The notes under the pieces: generated by a model
Databases searched by the model: none
Seen by the model: the letters and a program-made list of their open reading frames with translations, nothing else
Told to the model about the DNA's origin: nothing
Source of the DNA: Actinomadura_C sp036008685
GTDB taxonomy: Bacteria > Actinomycetota > Actinomycetes > Streptosporangiales > Streptosporangiaceae
Direction: 5' to 3'
Length of the DNA: 49,134 nucleotides
NCBI GenBank assembly: GCA_036008685.1
Contig: DASYNF010000131.1
Location: 1-49,134 of the forward strand
Position numbers and translations under genes: made by a program
Part shown: piece by piece, positions 7,913-17,454 of the stretch
How positions within the stretch are numbered: position 1 is the stretch's first letter
Layout of the letters: each line of letters begins with the position of its first letter

Positions 7913-9901
7913 ATGCCGGGCGATGACGAGCTCGCCGCCGTGACGGAAGGCACCTGGCTCTGGAGCCCGTCCGCGGAGACGACCGCGGACGCGCGCGTGA
8001 CCCGCTATATGAGGTGGCTGCGGGACCGAGGTGTGCGCGCCGAGTCCTACGAGGACCTGTGGCGCTGGTCGGTCACGGAGGTCGACGCCTTCTGGGACTC
8101 GTTGTGGACCTACTTCGGGGTCCACGGTTCCCGGGGCGACGGCCGGGTCCGCTCGGGCGGTCCCATGCCCACCTCCCCGGACCCGCTGCGCTGGTTTCCC
8201 GGCGCGACGATCAACTATGCGGAGAACGTCCTGGCGCGCGCCGGTGATCCGGCGTTCCGCGACGGCCCGGCGGTCATCTTCCGGGCCGAGGGGGGTACGG
8301 ACCGTACGCTCACCTGGGCCGAGCTGGCACGCGAGGTGGCCGGCGCCCAGGCCGGGCTGCGCCGTCTCGGGGTGGGGCGTGGTGACCGGGTCGTCGGCTA
8401 CCTCCCGAACATCCCCGAAGCGCTGATCGTCTTCCTGGCCGCCGCGGGCCTCGGCGCCGTCTGGTCGGCGTGCTCGCCGGACTTCGGCGCGCCGAGCGTC
8501 ATCGACCGGTTCACCCAGGTCGAGCCGAAGGTGCTCGTCGCCGTCGACGGCTACCGCTACAACGGCAGGGCGCACGACCGGATGGAGGTGGTCCGGGACA
8601 TCCAGGCGGCGCTGCCCAGCCTCACGGCCACCGTCCTCATCCCCTATCTGGACCCCGGGGCCCGGCCGGTGGGCGACGCGATGACCTACGCGGAGCTCGC
8701 GGCACCGTCGGATTCCGCACCGGACGTGTCCTTCGAGAGCCTGCCGTTCGACCATCCGCTCTGGGTCGTCTATTCCTCCGGCACGACCGGGTTGCCCAAG
8801 CCCATCGTGCACGGCCACGGCGGAGTGGTGCTGGAGCATCTGAAGTCGCTGTCCTTCCACCAGGACCTCGGCCCGGGGGAGGTCTTCTTCTGGTTCACCA
8901 CGACCGGCTGGATGATGTGGAACTACCTGGTCGGCGGCCTGCTGGTGGGATCGACCGTGGTGATGTACGACGGCGCGCCGAACGGCGACACGCTGTGGCG
9001 GCTCGCGGCCGAGACCGGCGTGACCTACTTCGGGGTCGGCGCGCCCTACCTCGTGGCGTCGATGAAGGCCGGCCTGCGGCCCGGCAAGGAGCACGACCTC
9101 TCGAGCCTGCGCGGCCTGGGTTCCACCGGCTCGCCGCTGCCGCCCGAGGGCTTCGCCTGGGTGTACGACGCCGTGGCGCGGGACGTGGCGCTCGGCTCCT
9201 TCTCCGGCGGCACGGACGTGTGCACGGGATTCGTCGGGGGCTCACCGCTCCTGCCCGTACGGGCGGGGATCATCCAGTGCCGAGGCCTCGGCGCCAAGGT
9301 CGAGGCCTATGGGGACACCGGTGAGCCGGTCATCGATGAGGTGGGGGAGCTGGTCATCACCGAGCCGATGCCCTCCATGCCCATCTACTTCTGGGACGAT
9401 CCGGGCGGGGAGCGCTACCGGGAGTCCTACTTCGACATGTACCCCGGGATCTGGCGGCACGGCGACTGGATCAAGATCCTGCCGGACGGCGGCTGCGTGA
9501 TCTACGGCCGCTCGGACTCGACGCTCAACCGGGGCGGCGTCCGGATGGGCACTTCGGACTTCTATCGGGTCGTCGAGGCCTTCGACGAGGTCGCCGACAG
9601 CCTCGTGGTCGACACCGGTCGGCTGGGCGCCGAGGGACGGCTGATCCTGTACGTCACCCTGGCCCCGGGGGCCGCCCTCACCGACGAACTCGTGCTGGGG
9701 CTCCGCAACGCGTTGCGGTCGGCGCTCTCGCCGCGCCACGTCCCCGATGAGATCCAGGAGGTGCCGGGCATCCCCCGCACCCTGTCCGGCAAGAAGCTCG
9801 AGGTGCCGGTCCGCAAGATCCTGCTGGGGACCCCGATCGAGCGCGCGGCCAACCCCGACGCCATGGCCAACCCCGAAGTCCTCCGCCACTTCACCCCGTA
9901 G
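7913..9901 (+). CDS. Acetoacetyl-CoA synthetase (acetoacetate-CoA ligase)
   Basis: 662 residues of the ANL adenylate-forming superfamily, close to the usual acetoacetyl-CoA synthetase length. The N-terminal cap (YEDLWRWSVTEVDAFWDSLW, then RWFPGATINYAENVL) matches this subfamily. The AMP-binding P-loop is VYSSGTTGLPKPIVHGHGG. The C-terminal acyl-activating lysine lies in PRTLSGKKLEVPVRKIL (about residue 627). It activates acetoacetate to acetoacetyl-CoA with ATP, for ketone-body or leucine-type catabolism or for precursor supply. Start ATG 7913 has GGGGAG eight bases upstream. The aldolase downstream is separated by a palindromic element and may be a separate transcript. Confidence 0.93.
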   Translation: MPGDDELAAVTEGTWLWSPSAETTADARVTRYMRWLRDRGVRAESYEDLWRWSVTEVDAFWDSLWTYFGVHGSRGDGRVRSGGPMPTSPDPLRWFPGATINYAENVLARAGDPAFRDGPAVIFRAEGGTDRTLTWAELAREVAGAQAGLRRLGVGRGDRVVGYLPNIPEALIVFLAAAGLGAVWSACSPDFGAPSVIDRFTQVEPKVLVAVDGYRYNGRAHDRMEVVRDIQAALPSLTATVLIPYLDPGARPVGDAMTYAELAAPSDSAPDVSFESLPFDHPLWVVYSSGTTGLPKPIVHGHGGVVLEHLKSLSFHQDLGPGEVFFWFTTTGWMMWNYLVGGLLVGSTVVMYDGAPNGDTLWRLAAETGVTYFGVGAPYLVASMKAGLRPGKEHDLSSLRGLGSTGSPLPPEGFAWVYDAVARDVALGSFSGGTDVCTGFVGGSPLLPVRAGIIQCRGLGAKVEAYGDTGEPVIDEVGELVITEPMPSMPIYFWDDPGGERYRESYFDMYPGIWRHGDWIKILPDGGCVIYGRSDSTLNRGGVRMGTSDFYRVVEAFDEVADSLVVDTGRLGAEGRLILYVTLAPGAALTDELVLGLRNALRSALSPRHVPDEIQEVPGIPRTLSGKKLEVPVRKILLGTPIERAANPDAMANPEVLRHFTP

Positions 9902-9912
9902 CCCCCGATCCC

Positions 9913-9988
9913 GGCGTGATCTTGCAGACGTTCGCGGGTACGGAGCGGGAGCGGGCGCTCATGTCGCGAACATCTGCAAGATCACGCC
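9913..9988. repeat. Near-perfect 24-bp inverted repeat (palindromic element)
   Basis: The arms 9913-9936 and 9965-9988 match at 23 of 24 positions; both contain GTGATCTTGCAGA in inverted orientation. The 28-base loop holds a second small stem (GAGCG-GG-CGCTC). It begins 11 bases after the acetoacetyl-CoA synthetase stop. It could act as a terminator, but the long, moderate-GC arms look more like a dispersed palindromic element. No transposase is present. Confidence 0.7.
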
Positions 9989-10079
9989 ATGGGGATGTGC
10001 TCGCGGGACGCCTCGGGTTCAATGGCAAGGTGGGTCTGATCGGTCTCACTTCATGGCGGTACGGCTCTTGGCAGGTGAC

Positions 10080-10853
10080 ATGAGCACGGCGGTGGACTTC
10101 GCGGCCCGGCTGCGTGGCAGGGAACGGCTGCTCGGCTACTGGGTGGTCTGTGACAATCCGGTGGCGACCGAACGCATCGCGGGGGTGGGTTACGACTATG
10201 TCTGTGTGGACGGTCAGCACGGACTCCTGGACTATGCCGGGTGGCTCGCCGCGCTGACCGCGATCGACGCGGCCGGTGGCTCGGCGGGGATGGTCCGGGT
10301 GCCCTCGAACGACCCGGCCTGGATCGGGCGCGCACTGGACGCGGGCGCGCGTGCCGTCATCGTGCCACTGGTGAACAGCGCGGAAGAGGCGGCCGCCGCG
10401 GTATGGGCGTGCCGCTACCCGCCCCGGGGAGTGCGCAGCTATGGCCCCATGCGCTCGGGCCTGCGGGTCGGGCCGACACCGGCCGAAGCCGACGAGCAGG
10501 TCGCCTGTGTGGTCATGATCGAGACCGTCGGCGGGCTGGCCGATGTCCAGGAGATCTGCGCGGTCGACGGGCTGGACGCCGTCTATGTGGGGCCCGCCGA
10601 CCTCACATTGGCGCTCGGCGGGCGGATGCCCGGCGATCCCGCGGTCATGGACGTCTTCGACACGGCGATCGAGGCCGTGGTGTCGGCCGCGGAGCGGGCG
10701 GGCGTCGGCTGCGGCATGCACTGCCCGGACGGTGCCACGGCGGCCCGGTGGCTCGCCGCCGGCTTCACCTTCGCGACCGTCAGCAGTGACCTCGATCATC
10801 TGGAGCGGGCGGCCGCCGCCCACCTGCGAGACGCTCGGGGGCAGGGCGCCTGA
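10080..10853 (+). CDS. HpcH/HpaI-type aldolase/lyase
   Basis: 257 residues, the family's usual size, with a TIM-barrel aldolase signature: LLGYWVVCDNPVATERIA, YDYVCVDGQHGLLDY, then VRVPSNDPAWIGRALDAGAR, CVVMIETVGGLADV and AVYVGPADLTLALG. Members are class II metal-dependent aldolases that cleave 4-hydroxy-2-oxo acids (the 2,4-dihydroxyhept-2-ene-1,7-dioate aldolase type). The metal-binding Glu and Asp of the family fall in MIETVGG and GPADL. The start ATG 10080 follows GGCAGGTGAC. The precise substrate is not evident, because no aromatic meta-cleavage genes lie nearby. Confidence 0.88.
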   Translation: MSTAVDFAARLRGRERLLGYWVVCDNPVATERIAGVGYDYVCVDGQHGLLDYAGWLAALTAIDAAGGSAGMVRVPSNDPAWIGRALDAGARAVIVPLVNSAEEAAAAVWACRYPPRGVRSYGPMRSGLRVGPTPAEADEQVACVVMIETVGGLADVQEICAVDGLDAVYVGPADLTLALGGRMPGDPAVMDVFDTAIEAVVSAAERAGVGCGMHCPDGATAARWLAAGFTFATVSSDLDHLERAAAAHLRDARGQGA

Positions 10854-10854
10854 C

Positions 10855-10898
10855 GGCGCCGGCCCACGCCGGCCGATGTGCCGGCGTGGGCCGGTGCC
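10855..10898 (+). terminator. Rho-independent-like terminator after the aldolase gene
   Basis: A 19-bp stem (10855-10873 with 10880-10898, one G-T wobble) encloses a six-base loop CGATGT. It starts directly after the aldolase stop. There is no T-tract. Confidence 0.75.
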
Positions 10899-10915
10899 GC
10901 TCCGGAGAGACTCCG

Positions 10916-11029
10916 TCAGGGACGAGGGTCCGGCACGGTTTCCAGGAACGGGCCGGCCGAGCGGCCGAGGTGGGTCTCGAGGCTCCTCGCCCACGTGCCG
11001 TCGTCGATCATCTGGCGCAGGATCGCGTT
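10916..11029 (-). pseudogene. Remnant of a solute-binding-protein C-terminus
   Basis: On the minus strand this stretch reads NAILRQMIDDGTWARSLE, then THLGRSAGPFLETVPDPRP and a stop. It resembles the end of extracellular solute-binding proteins of amino-acid ABC transporters, which often close with a helix carrying DGTW and LG. An in-frame stop lies five codons upstream of the Asn, and no matching sequence continues in the other frames. It is therefore too short to be a gene and looks like a decayed relic. The resemblance is by eye and the family assignment is tentative. The rest of 11030-11270 holds no gene I can support; it includes the 12-bp palindrome GATCAGCTGATC at 11117-11128 and presumably the promoter of the next gene. 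Confidence 0.4.
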
Positions 11030-11270
11030 TCGAGACGCGCGTCACCGGGCGTGGACGACCGTGGCGGGTGCCCCCAGGGAACGGCTGGAGGGCCGAGGAG
11101 AGGCCGCGCTTCCGGAGATCAGCTGATCAGAGGGCCGGCCGGCAAGATCCTCAGAAGATCATCAAGCCTCTCCGGTTACGCTCCGCCGGGCGGGGATTCC
11201 CGACTACCCTGGCGCTCTGAAGCTCAATGCCACAACGGTGTGGTAGGTCACTTCATGGGGAGAGCAGGAC

Positions 11271-14200
11271 ATGAGCGCGAAGCTCGATGAGGCGAAGGAC
11301 GATCTACTCCGGAGGGCCGCCGAGCGCTGCGCCCGTACTCCCGGAGCCCGAGCCGACTGGGCGGACGACACTTTCGATTATCTGCGGCTCTACTACCGTC
11401 ACGTAGCACCGGAAGACCTGCTCGGCCGCGACCTCGCGGACCTCTGCGGTCCCGCGGTGGCCCACCGCCATCTCGGTGAGGAGCGGCCGCAGGGCCGCGC
11501 CAAGGTGCGGGTCTTCACACCCACCATCGAGGAGCACGGCTGGGACCCGGGGCACTCGATCGTGCACGTGGTCACCGAGGACATGCCGTTCCTCATCGAC
11601 TCGGTGACGATGGAGCTGAGCCGGCACGAGCTCCTGACCCAGCTCATGGTGCACCCGCAGCTGGGTGTGAACCGCAACGTCGCGGGACACCTCAAGGGCT
11701 TCCGCGGGACCAAGGACGCCGATCAGGAGCTCGACGAGGCCTGGATCCACATCGAGATCGACCGCATCACCGACCGGGAGCGGCTGGAGGCCATCGAAAA
11801 GGACCTGGAGCGGGTCCTGCGTGACGTACGGGCCGCGGTCGAGGACGAGTCCAAGATGCGCTCGCTGGCGGGCACGATCGCCATGGAGCTGAACGAGAAG
11901 GCCCCGCCCCTGCCCGGCACCGAGATCGCTGAGAGCGTCGAGCTGCTCGACTGGCTGGCGGACGGGCACTTCACGTTCCTGGGTTTCCGTGACTACACGC
12001 TCACCGACGACGGCACGGCGCTCGAGCCGGTGACCGGGACCGGTCTCGGGATCCTGCGCTCGGACAAGCCCAAGTCCGACAGCTTCGCGGCCCTTCCACC
12101 CGAGGTCCGGGCCAAGGCCCGCGAGCCCAAGATCCTTATTCTCACCAAGGCCAACTCGCGCGCGACCGTGCACCGGCCGAGCTACCTCGACTACATCGGG
12201 GTCAAGAAGTTCAACGACGCCGGTGAGGTGGTCGGCGAGCGCAGGTTCCTCGGCCTGTTCACCCATGTGGCCTACAGCGAGTCGATCTCGCACATTCCCA
12301 TGCTCAAGCGCAAGCTCGACGAGGTCATCAAGCGGGCCGGGTTCAGCCCGGACAGCTACGACGGCCAGGACCTGGTCGAGATCCTCGAGACCTATCCGCG
12401 CGACGAGCTCTTCCAGACCTCGGTGGACGAGCTCGTCCCCATCGCGCTCGGGGTGCTGAGGCTGCGTGAGCGCCGGCACCTCAAGCTGTTCCTGCGCAAG
12501 GACGACTACGGCCGCTACATGTCGTGCCTGGTGTATCTGCCGCGCGACCGCTACACGACCGACATCCGGCTGCGCATCCAGGAGATCCTGCGCGGTGCCT
12601 TCCAGGGGCTCACCGTCGACTACAGCGCGATGGTGTCGGAGTCGGTGCTGGCCCGCCTCCACGTGGTCGTACGAGGCGAACGCGGCACCCCGCTGCCCGA
12701 CGTCGACACCGAGGACCTGGAGGCCCGGCTCACCACCGCCATCCGGTCCTGGGCCGACGACCTTGGCGAGGCGCTCGTCGAGCAGTGCGGCGAGGAGCGG
12801 TCCGGCAGGCTGTTCGGCCGGTTCGGCGACGCCTTCCCGGAGGGTTACAAGGCCGACTTCCCCGCCCGTACGGCCGTCTCGGACCTCAATCGGCTCGACC
12901 GGTTGACCGCACCGGGCGAGACCTCCATCAACCTGTACCGACCCGATAACGCCGCACCGGACGAGCGCCGGTTCAAGATCTACCGGCTCGGGTCCCCGAT
13001 CTCCCTGTCCCACGTGCTCCCGCTGCTGCAGAACATGGGCGTCGAGGTCGTCGACGAGCGGCCGTACCGGATCGCCCAGGCCGGCGGCGACCCCATGTGG
13101 ATCTACGACCTGGGGCTGCGCTACGAGCCGTCGGCCGATGTGGACGACTCCGAGGTCAAGGAGCTGTTCCAGGACGCCTTCTCCGCGCTCTGGCGCGGTG
13201 ACATCGACAACGACGGCTTCAACGCGCTGGTGCTGCACGCCGGGCTCACCTGGCGGCAGGCGATGGTGCTGCGGGCCTACGCCAAGTACCTGCGCCAGAC
13301 CGGCATCGCCTTCACCCAGAGCCGCATCGAGCAGGTGCTGCTCGGCAACGCGCCGATCACCCGGCTGCTGGTACGGCTCTTCGAGTCCCGCCTCGACCCC
13401 GCGCTGGCCGGAGGTGAGGATGAGCGGAGCCCCGGCATCACCGAGGAGATCGTCGGTGCGCTGGACGAGGTCGCGATCCTGGACGAGGACCGCATCCTGC
13501 GCGCCTACCTGGCGTTGATCCAGGCGACCCTGCGGACCAACTTCTACATGGTCGAGGGCGACCCCACGATCTCGGGCGACGTCCGGCGCAAGCCCTACCT
13601 CTCTCTCAAGTTCGCCCCGGAGCGGATCCTCGACCTGCCCCAGCCGCGGCCCAAGTTCGAGATCTTCGTCTACTCGCCGCGCATCGAGGGCGTGCATCTC
13701 CGGTTCGGCTCGGTGGCCCGGGGCGGCCTGCGCTGGTCCGACCGGCTGGATGACTTCCGTACCGAGATCCTCGGCCTGGTCAAGGCCCAGGCGGTGAAGA
13801 ACACGGTCATCGTGCCCGCGGGCGCGAAGGGCGGCTTCGTCTGCAAGCGGCTCCCCGATCCCGGCGACCGTGGAGCGTTCCAGGCGGAGGGAATCGCCTG
13901 CTACAAGCAGTTCATCAGCGGCCTTCTGGACATCACCGACAACCTTGTGGACGGCAAGGTGGTGCCACCGCCCGGCGTCGTACGTCACGACGGCGACGAC
14001 ACCTATCTGGTCGTGGCCGCGGACAAGGGCACCGCGACCTTCTCGGACATCGCCAACGAGGTCGCGTCGTCGTACGGCTTCTGGCTCGGTGACGCGTTCG
14101 CCTCCGGCGGCTCCGTCGGCTATGACCACAAGGCCATGGGCATCACGGCCCGCGGCGCGTGGGAGTCGGTGAAATACCACTTCCGCGCCCTGGGCCTCGA

Positions 14201-16136
14201 TGTGGACAGTCAGGCCTTCACCGTCGTCGGTGTGGGGGACATGTCCGGGGACGTCTTCGGCAACGGCATGCTGCTGTCCCGGCACATCAAGCTCGTCGCC
14301 GCCTTCGACCATCGGCACGTCTTCATCGACCCGGACCCGGATCCCGAGACCTCGTTCGCGGAACGCAAGCGGCTCTTCGAGCTACCGCGCAGCTCCTGGG
14401 CCGACTACGACACCTCGCTGATCTCGGCCGGCGGCGGGGTGTTCCCCCGCACGGCCAAGTCGATCCGCCTGACGCGGCAGATCCGGGAGGCGCTCGGGAT
14501 CGAGAGCGGCGTCAAGGCGATGACGCCGTACGAACTGATCCGCGCGGTACTGGCCGCCCCTGTGGACCTGCTGTGGAACGGCGGGATCGGTACGTACGTC
14601 AAGGCGTCCTCGGAGAGCAACGCCGACGTCGGCGACAAGGCCAACGACCTGGTCCGGGTCGACGGGACCGAGCTGCGGTGCCGCGTCGTCGGCGAGGGCG
14701 GCAACCTGGGACTCACCCAGCTCGGCCGCATCGAGTTCGCCAGGGGCGGAGGCCTGGTCAACACCGACTTCATCGACAACTCCGCGGGGGTGGACACCTC
14801 CGACCACGAGGTCAACATCAAGATCCTGCTGGACCAGGTGGTCCGGGACGGCGAGCTGACCGGCAAGCAACGCGACAAGCTGATGTACGACATGACCGAC
14901 GAGGTCGCCGAGCTGGTGCTCGACGACAACCACGGGCAGAACATCGTGCTCGCCGCCTCGCGCAAGCAGGCCGCCACCATGATGCACGTCCACGCCCGCT
15001 ATCTCCGCAAGATGGAGCGCGAGGGAAAGATCAAACGCCGGCTGGAGTTCCTGCCGGCCGACAAGGCACTCGCCGAGCGGCGCCAGACGGGGCTCGGCAT
15101 GTTCGGGCCCGAGTTCGCGGTGCTGCTGGCCTACTCGAAGCTCAATCTGGGCGACGAGCTGGTGGCCTCTGATCTTCCGGATGATCCGTATCTGGCGTCG
15201 TGGCTGGTGGACTACTTCCCCTCGCCGCTGCGCGAGCGCTTCCGGTCGTCCATGGACCGGCATCCGCTGCGCCGGGAGATCATCGCCACCAGAGTGGTCA
15301 ACGACCTGATCAACAACAGCGGCGCGACCTTCATGTTCCGGCTCAATGAGGAGACAGGCGCGTCGCCGCAGGACATCGCACGGGCCTACCTGGTGGTCCG
15401 TGAGGTCTTCGACATGCCGCGGTTCTGGCGTTCGGTCGAGGAACTGTCCCACCAGGTGGAAGCGTCCACCCAGCTCCTGATGCGGCTCGAGGCCCGCAAG
15501 CTCACGGAGCGCGGAACCCGCTGGCTGCTGCACAACCGGCGTCCGCCGTTCGACATCCGGGCGACCATCGACTTCTTCGCCGAGGGGGCGGTGACGCTCG
15601 CGCAGAGCCTCCCCAAACTGCTGGTCGGCCGGGACCTCGCGGCCTTCGAGGAGCGCCGCGACGGCTTCGTCGGCCAGGGGGTTCCGGGCGAGCTGGCCGA
15701 GCGGGTCTCGATGATGGTGCCCGCCTACTCGACCTTCGACCTGGTGGAGATGGCGCATGCGACGGGACGTCCGGTGGACGAGACCGCCGAGGTCTACTTC
15801 GACCTCGCGGAGCGGCTCGACCTCGCCCGGTTGCGCGAACGCGTCATCGCGCTTCCCCGCCCGGACCGGTGGAAGTCCATGGCGCGGTCCGCGCTGCGCG
15901 ACGATCTCTATGCGGCCCACGCGGCGCTGACCCGCGACGTCCTCGCCACGAGTGAGCCGGGCGCGGCACCGGAGGAGCGGATGGCCGTGTGGACCGACAA
16001 GAACGCGGCGGCCGTCGAGCGGGCGAGTCAGATGCTGTCGGAGATCTGGGAGAGCGACAGCTTCGACCTCGCGACGCTGTCGGTCGCTCTCGGCGCCGTC
16101 CGTACCCTCGTGACGTCCGGCGCGCTCCCGAAGTGA
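11271..16136 (+). CDS. gdh: NAD-dependent glutamate dehydrogenase, large (180 kDa) class
   Basis: 1621 residues, the size of the large L_180-type enzymes. It catalyses oxidative deamination of glutamate to 2-oxoglutarate and ammonium with NAD+. A long N-terminal regulatory part (HSIVHVVTEDMPFLIDSVTM at about residues 95-115) precedes the catalytic core. The core carries RFGSVARGGLRWSDRLDDFR, KAQAVKNTVIVPAGAKGGF and the nucleotide-binding VVGVGDMSGDVFGNGML. The substrate-domain sequences DLLWNGGIGTYVK and GEGGNLGLTQLGRIEF follow. The start ATG 11271 is preceded by GGGGAGAGCAGG. It would consume glutamate produced by PruA (5323-6951). It is monocistronic, with strong terminators downstream. Confidence 0.97.
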   Translation: MSAKLDEAKDDLLRRAAERCARTPGARADWADDTFDYLRLYYRHVAPEDLLGRDLADLCGPAVAHRHLGEERPQGRAKVRVFTPTIEEHGWDPGHSIVHVVTEDMPFLIDSVTMELSRHELLTQLMVHPQLGVNRNVAGHLKGFRGTKDADQELDEAWIHIEIDRITDRERLEAIEKDLERVLRDVRAAVEDESKMRSLAGTIAMELNEKAPPLPGTEIAESVELLDWLADGHFTFLGFRDYTLTDDGTALEPVTGTGLGILRSDKPKSDSFAALPPEVRAKAREPKILILTKANSRATVHRPSYLDYIGVKKFNDAGEVVGERRFLGLFTHVAYSESISHIPMLKRKLDEVIKRAGFSPDSYDGQDLVEILETYPRDELFQTSVDELVPIALGVLRLRERRHLKLFLRKDDYGRYMSCLVYLPRDRYTTDIRLRIQEILRGAFQGLTVDYSAMVSESVLARLHVVVRGERGTPLPDVDTEDLEARLTTAIRSWADDLGEALVEQCGEERSGRLFGRFGDAFPEGYKADFPARTAVSDLNRLDRLTAPGETSINLYRPDNAAPDERRFKIYRLGSPISLSHVLPLLQNMGVEVVDERPYRIAQAGGDPMWIYDLGLRYEPSADVDDSEVKELFQDAFSALWRGDIDNDGFNALVLHAGLTWRQAMVLRAYAKYLRQTGIAFTQSRIEQVLLGNAPITRLLVRLFESRLDPALAGGEDERSPGITEEIVGALDEVAILDEDRILRAYLALIQATLRTNFYMVEGDPTISGDVRRKPYLSLKFAPERILDLPQPRPKFEIFVYSPRIEGVHLRFGSVARGGLRWSDRLDDFRTEILGLVKAQAVKNTVIVPAGAKGGFVCKRLPDPGDRGAFQAEGIACYKQFISGLLDITDNLVDGKVVPPPGVVRHDGDDTYLVVAADKGTATFSDIANEVASSYGFWLGDAFASGGSVGYDHKAMGITARGAWESVKYHFRALGLDVDSQAFTVVGVGDMSGDVFGNGMLLSRHIKLVAAFDHRHVFIDPDPDPETSFAERKRLFELPRSSWADYDTSLISAGGGVFPRTAKSIRLTRQIREALGIESGVKAMTPYELIRAVLAAPVDLLWNGGIGTYVKASSESNADVGDKANDLVRVDGTELRCRVVGEGGNLGLTQLGRIEFARGGGLVNTDFIDNSAGVDTSDHEVNIKILLDQVVRDGELTGKQRDKLMYDMTDEVAELVLDDNHGQNIVLAASRKQAATMMHVHARYLRKMEREGKIKRRLEFLPADKALAERRQTGLGMFGPEFAVLLAYSKLNLGDELVASDLPDDPYLASWLVDYFPSPLRERFRSSMDRHPLRREIIATRVVNDLINNSGATFMFRLNEETGASPQDIARAYLVVREVFDMPRFWRSVEELSHQVEASTQLLMRLEARKLTERGTRWLLHNRRPPFDIRATIDFFAEGAVTLAQSLPKLLVGRDLAAFEERRDGFVGQGVPGELAERVSMMVPAYSTFDLVEMAHATGRPVDETAEVYFDLAERLDLARLRERVIALPRPDRWKSMARSALRDDLYAAHAALTRDVLATSEPGAAPEERMAVWTDKNAAAVERASQMLSEIWESDSFDLATLSVALGAVRTLVTSGALPK

Positions 16137-16157
16137 CGCGGGCGCCGGCGTGACGTA

Positions 16158-16201
16158 CGGCTGTGCCCCTCATCGCACTCTGGCGGTGAGGGGCACAGCC
16201 G
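16158..16201 (+). terminator. Terminator after the glutamate dehydrogenase gene
   Basis: A perfect 15-bp stem pairs 16158-16172 with 16187-16201 around a 14-base loop, 21 bases past the stop. It has no T-run. Confidence 0.8.
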
Positions 16202-16235
16202 TGAGCGGGCCGTTCGTCCCACTCAGGGTGCCGTC

Positions 16236-16292
16236 GGACGCCGGTGTGCCCAGCACACAGCGGTCGAGGAGGCGCTGGGCACACCGGCGTCC
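16236..16292 (-). terminator. Terminator for the convergent lipoprotein gene
   Basis: A perfect 19-bp stem pairs 16236-16254 with 16274-16292. It lies eight bases past the stop of the minus-strand lipoprotein gene. Together with 16158-16201 it insulates the two convergent genes; being symmetrical, it could stop transcription from either side. Confidence 0.78.
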
Positions 16293-16300
16293 AACGGGGC

Positions 16301-17302
16301 TCAGATGGCCGTGGCCTGCACGGCCTTGCGATAGGTCCCGATGACCTGCACGGCGCCCTTGTCGCGTGCCGGGACCTTGGAGAGGTACTGGATGAGCACG
16401 GTGGTCTCGAGGCGGTCTTTGACCTTGCCGGCGGGCGCCAGCCCCACCAGGTCCCCGGTGACGTTGACGGCACCCGGCTTCTTGGCGGTGTAGCGCTCGT
16501 TCTGCCGCAGGACGTACCAGACCATCGCCCCGCCATCGGTGGTGCGCAACGCGAAGACCGGCGAGGTGCTGGGCGCGAACTGGGAGCTCAGGTCGGCCCC
16601 GAGCTTGGAGAACTGGCCGGTGGCCGTCTTGAGGGCCTCGTAGGCCTGGGTGGTGTGCGGGCCGGCGGCGATGCCGCCCGAACCCGGCGCCTTGGGGCCG
16701 CTGGTCAGCAGCGTCGCGTGGGCCGCGCCGATCCTGGCCGGCGGGAGCGCCAGTTGCGGGTCCGCGGACGGGACCGCGGTGGCGTAGCCGTCCTTGTCGA
16801 CCGCGATGCCGCTCAGGGGCTTTCCGGTCGGGTAGGGGTCTGCGGCCAGCCGCCAGGGAGCCCCGCTCCTGTCCTGGAGGAACAGCAACGCGTGCTGCTG
16901 TCCGTAGGCCAGGCGTCCACCGGACCCCCGGTGGGAGCCGGTCCCGGCCGCGCGGGAGGTGGCGCCCACGGCGAACCAGCGCGGATAGGACGTGAGCTTG
17001 GGGATGTAGAAGGCCGGTTTCGCATAGGTGAACTCGGTGAACTTCTGCTTGGTGGCCCGGCGCAGCTTGTAGGCGGCGCTGTCCATGTCCAGCTGTGGGC
17101 TCGTCTCCGCCGAGGCGAGCAGCTTGTCGTCCAGGGTCTTGTTGGCCTGGTTGTTGGTGGTCTCGTACTTGCCGAGCACCTCCTGCGCCCCGCTCAGGGT
17201 GAGCGGCGGGGCGGCCGCGGCGGCGGTGCGCTCGCCACCCGATCCGCCGCAGGAGGACAGGCCAAGGATGAGGGCCGCGAGAACGGCCGGACGTAGACGC
17301 AT
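16301..17302 (-). CDS. Secreted lipoprotein of unknown function (paralogue A)
   Basis: 333 residues with a short lipoprotein signal peptide: MRLR, a hydrophobic stretch and the lipobox LGLSSC, cysteine at residue 18. The mature protein contains PKLTSYPRWFAVG, LLFLQDRSGAPWRLAADPYP and PVFALRTTDGGAMVWYVLRQ. These three blocks recur in the adjacent gene at 17455-18540, so the two are paralogues. I recognise no enzymatic motif. The start ATG 17302 follows a GGGGGG stretch and gives a proper signal peptide; upstream ATGs would spoil it. The protein is probably anchored outside the membrane. Its function is unknown. Confidence 0.82.
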   Translation of the reverse strand: MRLRPAVLAALILGLSSCGGSGGERTAAAAAPPLTLSGAQEVLGKYETTNNQANKTLDDKLLASAETSPQLDMDSAAYKLRRATKQKFTEFTYAKPAFYIPKLTSYPRWFAVGATSRAAGTGSHRGSGGRLAYGQQHALLFLQDRSGAPWRLAADPYPTGKPLSGIAVDKDGYATAVPSADPQLALPPARIGAAHATLLTSGPKAPGSGGIAAGPHTTQAYEALKTATGQFSKLGADLSSQFAPSTSPVFALRTTDGGAMVWYVLRQNERYTAKKPGAVNVTGDLVGLAPAGKVKDRLETTVLIQYLSKVPARDKGAVQVIGTYRKAVQATAI

Positions 17303-17454
17303 GAGAGCCCCCCGGTGGAAGACGATGGTGCGTACCGGGGACATCATCGCAGAGTGATCGGATGGTTACCCTGTGATTACGTGGATTCCTTGCCGTGGGG
17401 TCCGTGTGGCGCGCGCGTGGCGTCCGTGCGGGCTCCGGGAGGGGCGGTGGGCGC

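Noticed and set aside
11304..14318. 1004-residue open frame antisense to the glutamate dehydrogenase gene
   Set aside because: A composition artefact of GC-rich third codon positions; its product matches nothing recognisable and the sense gene has every family motif.
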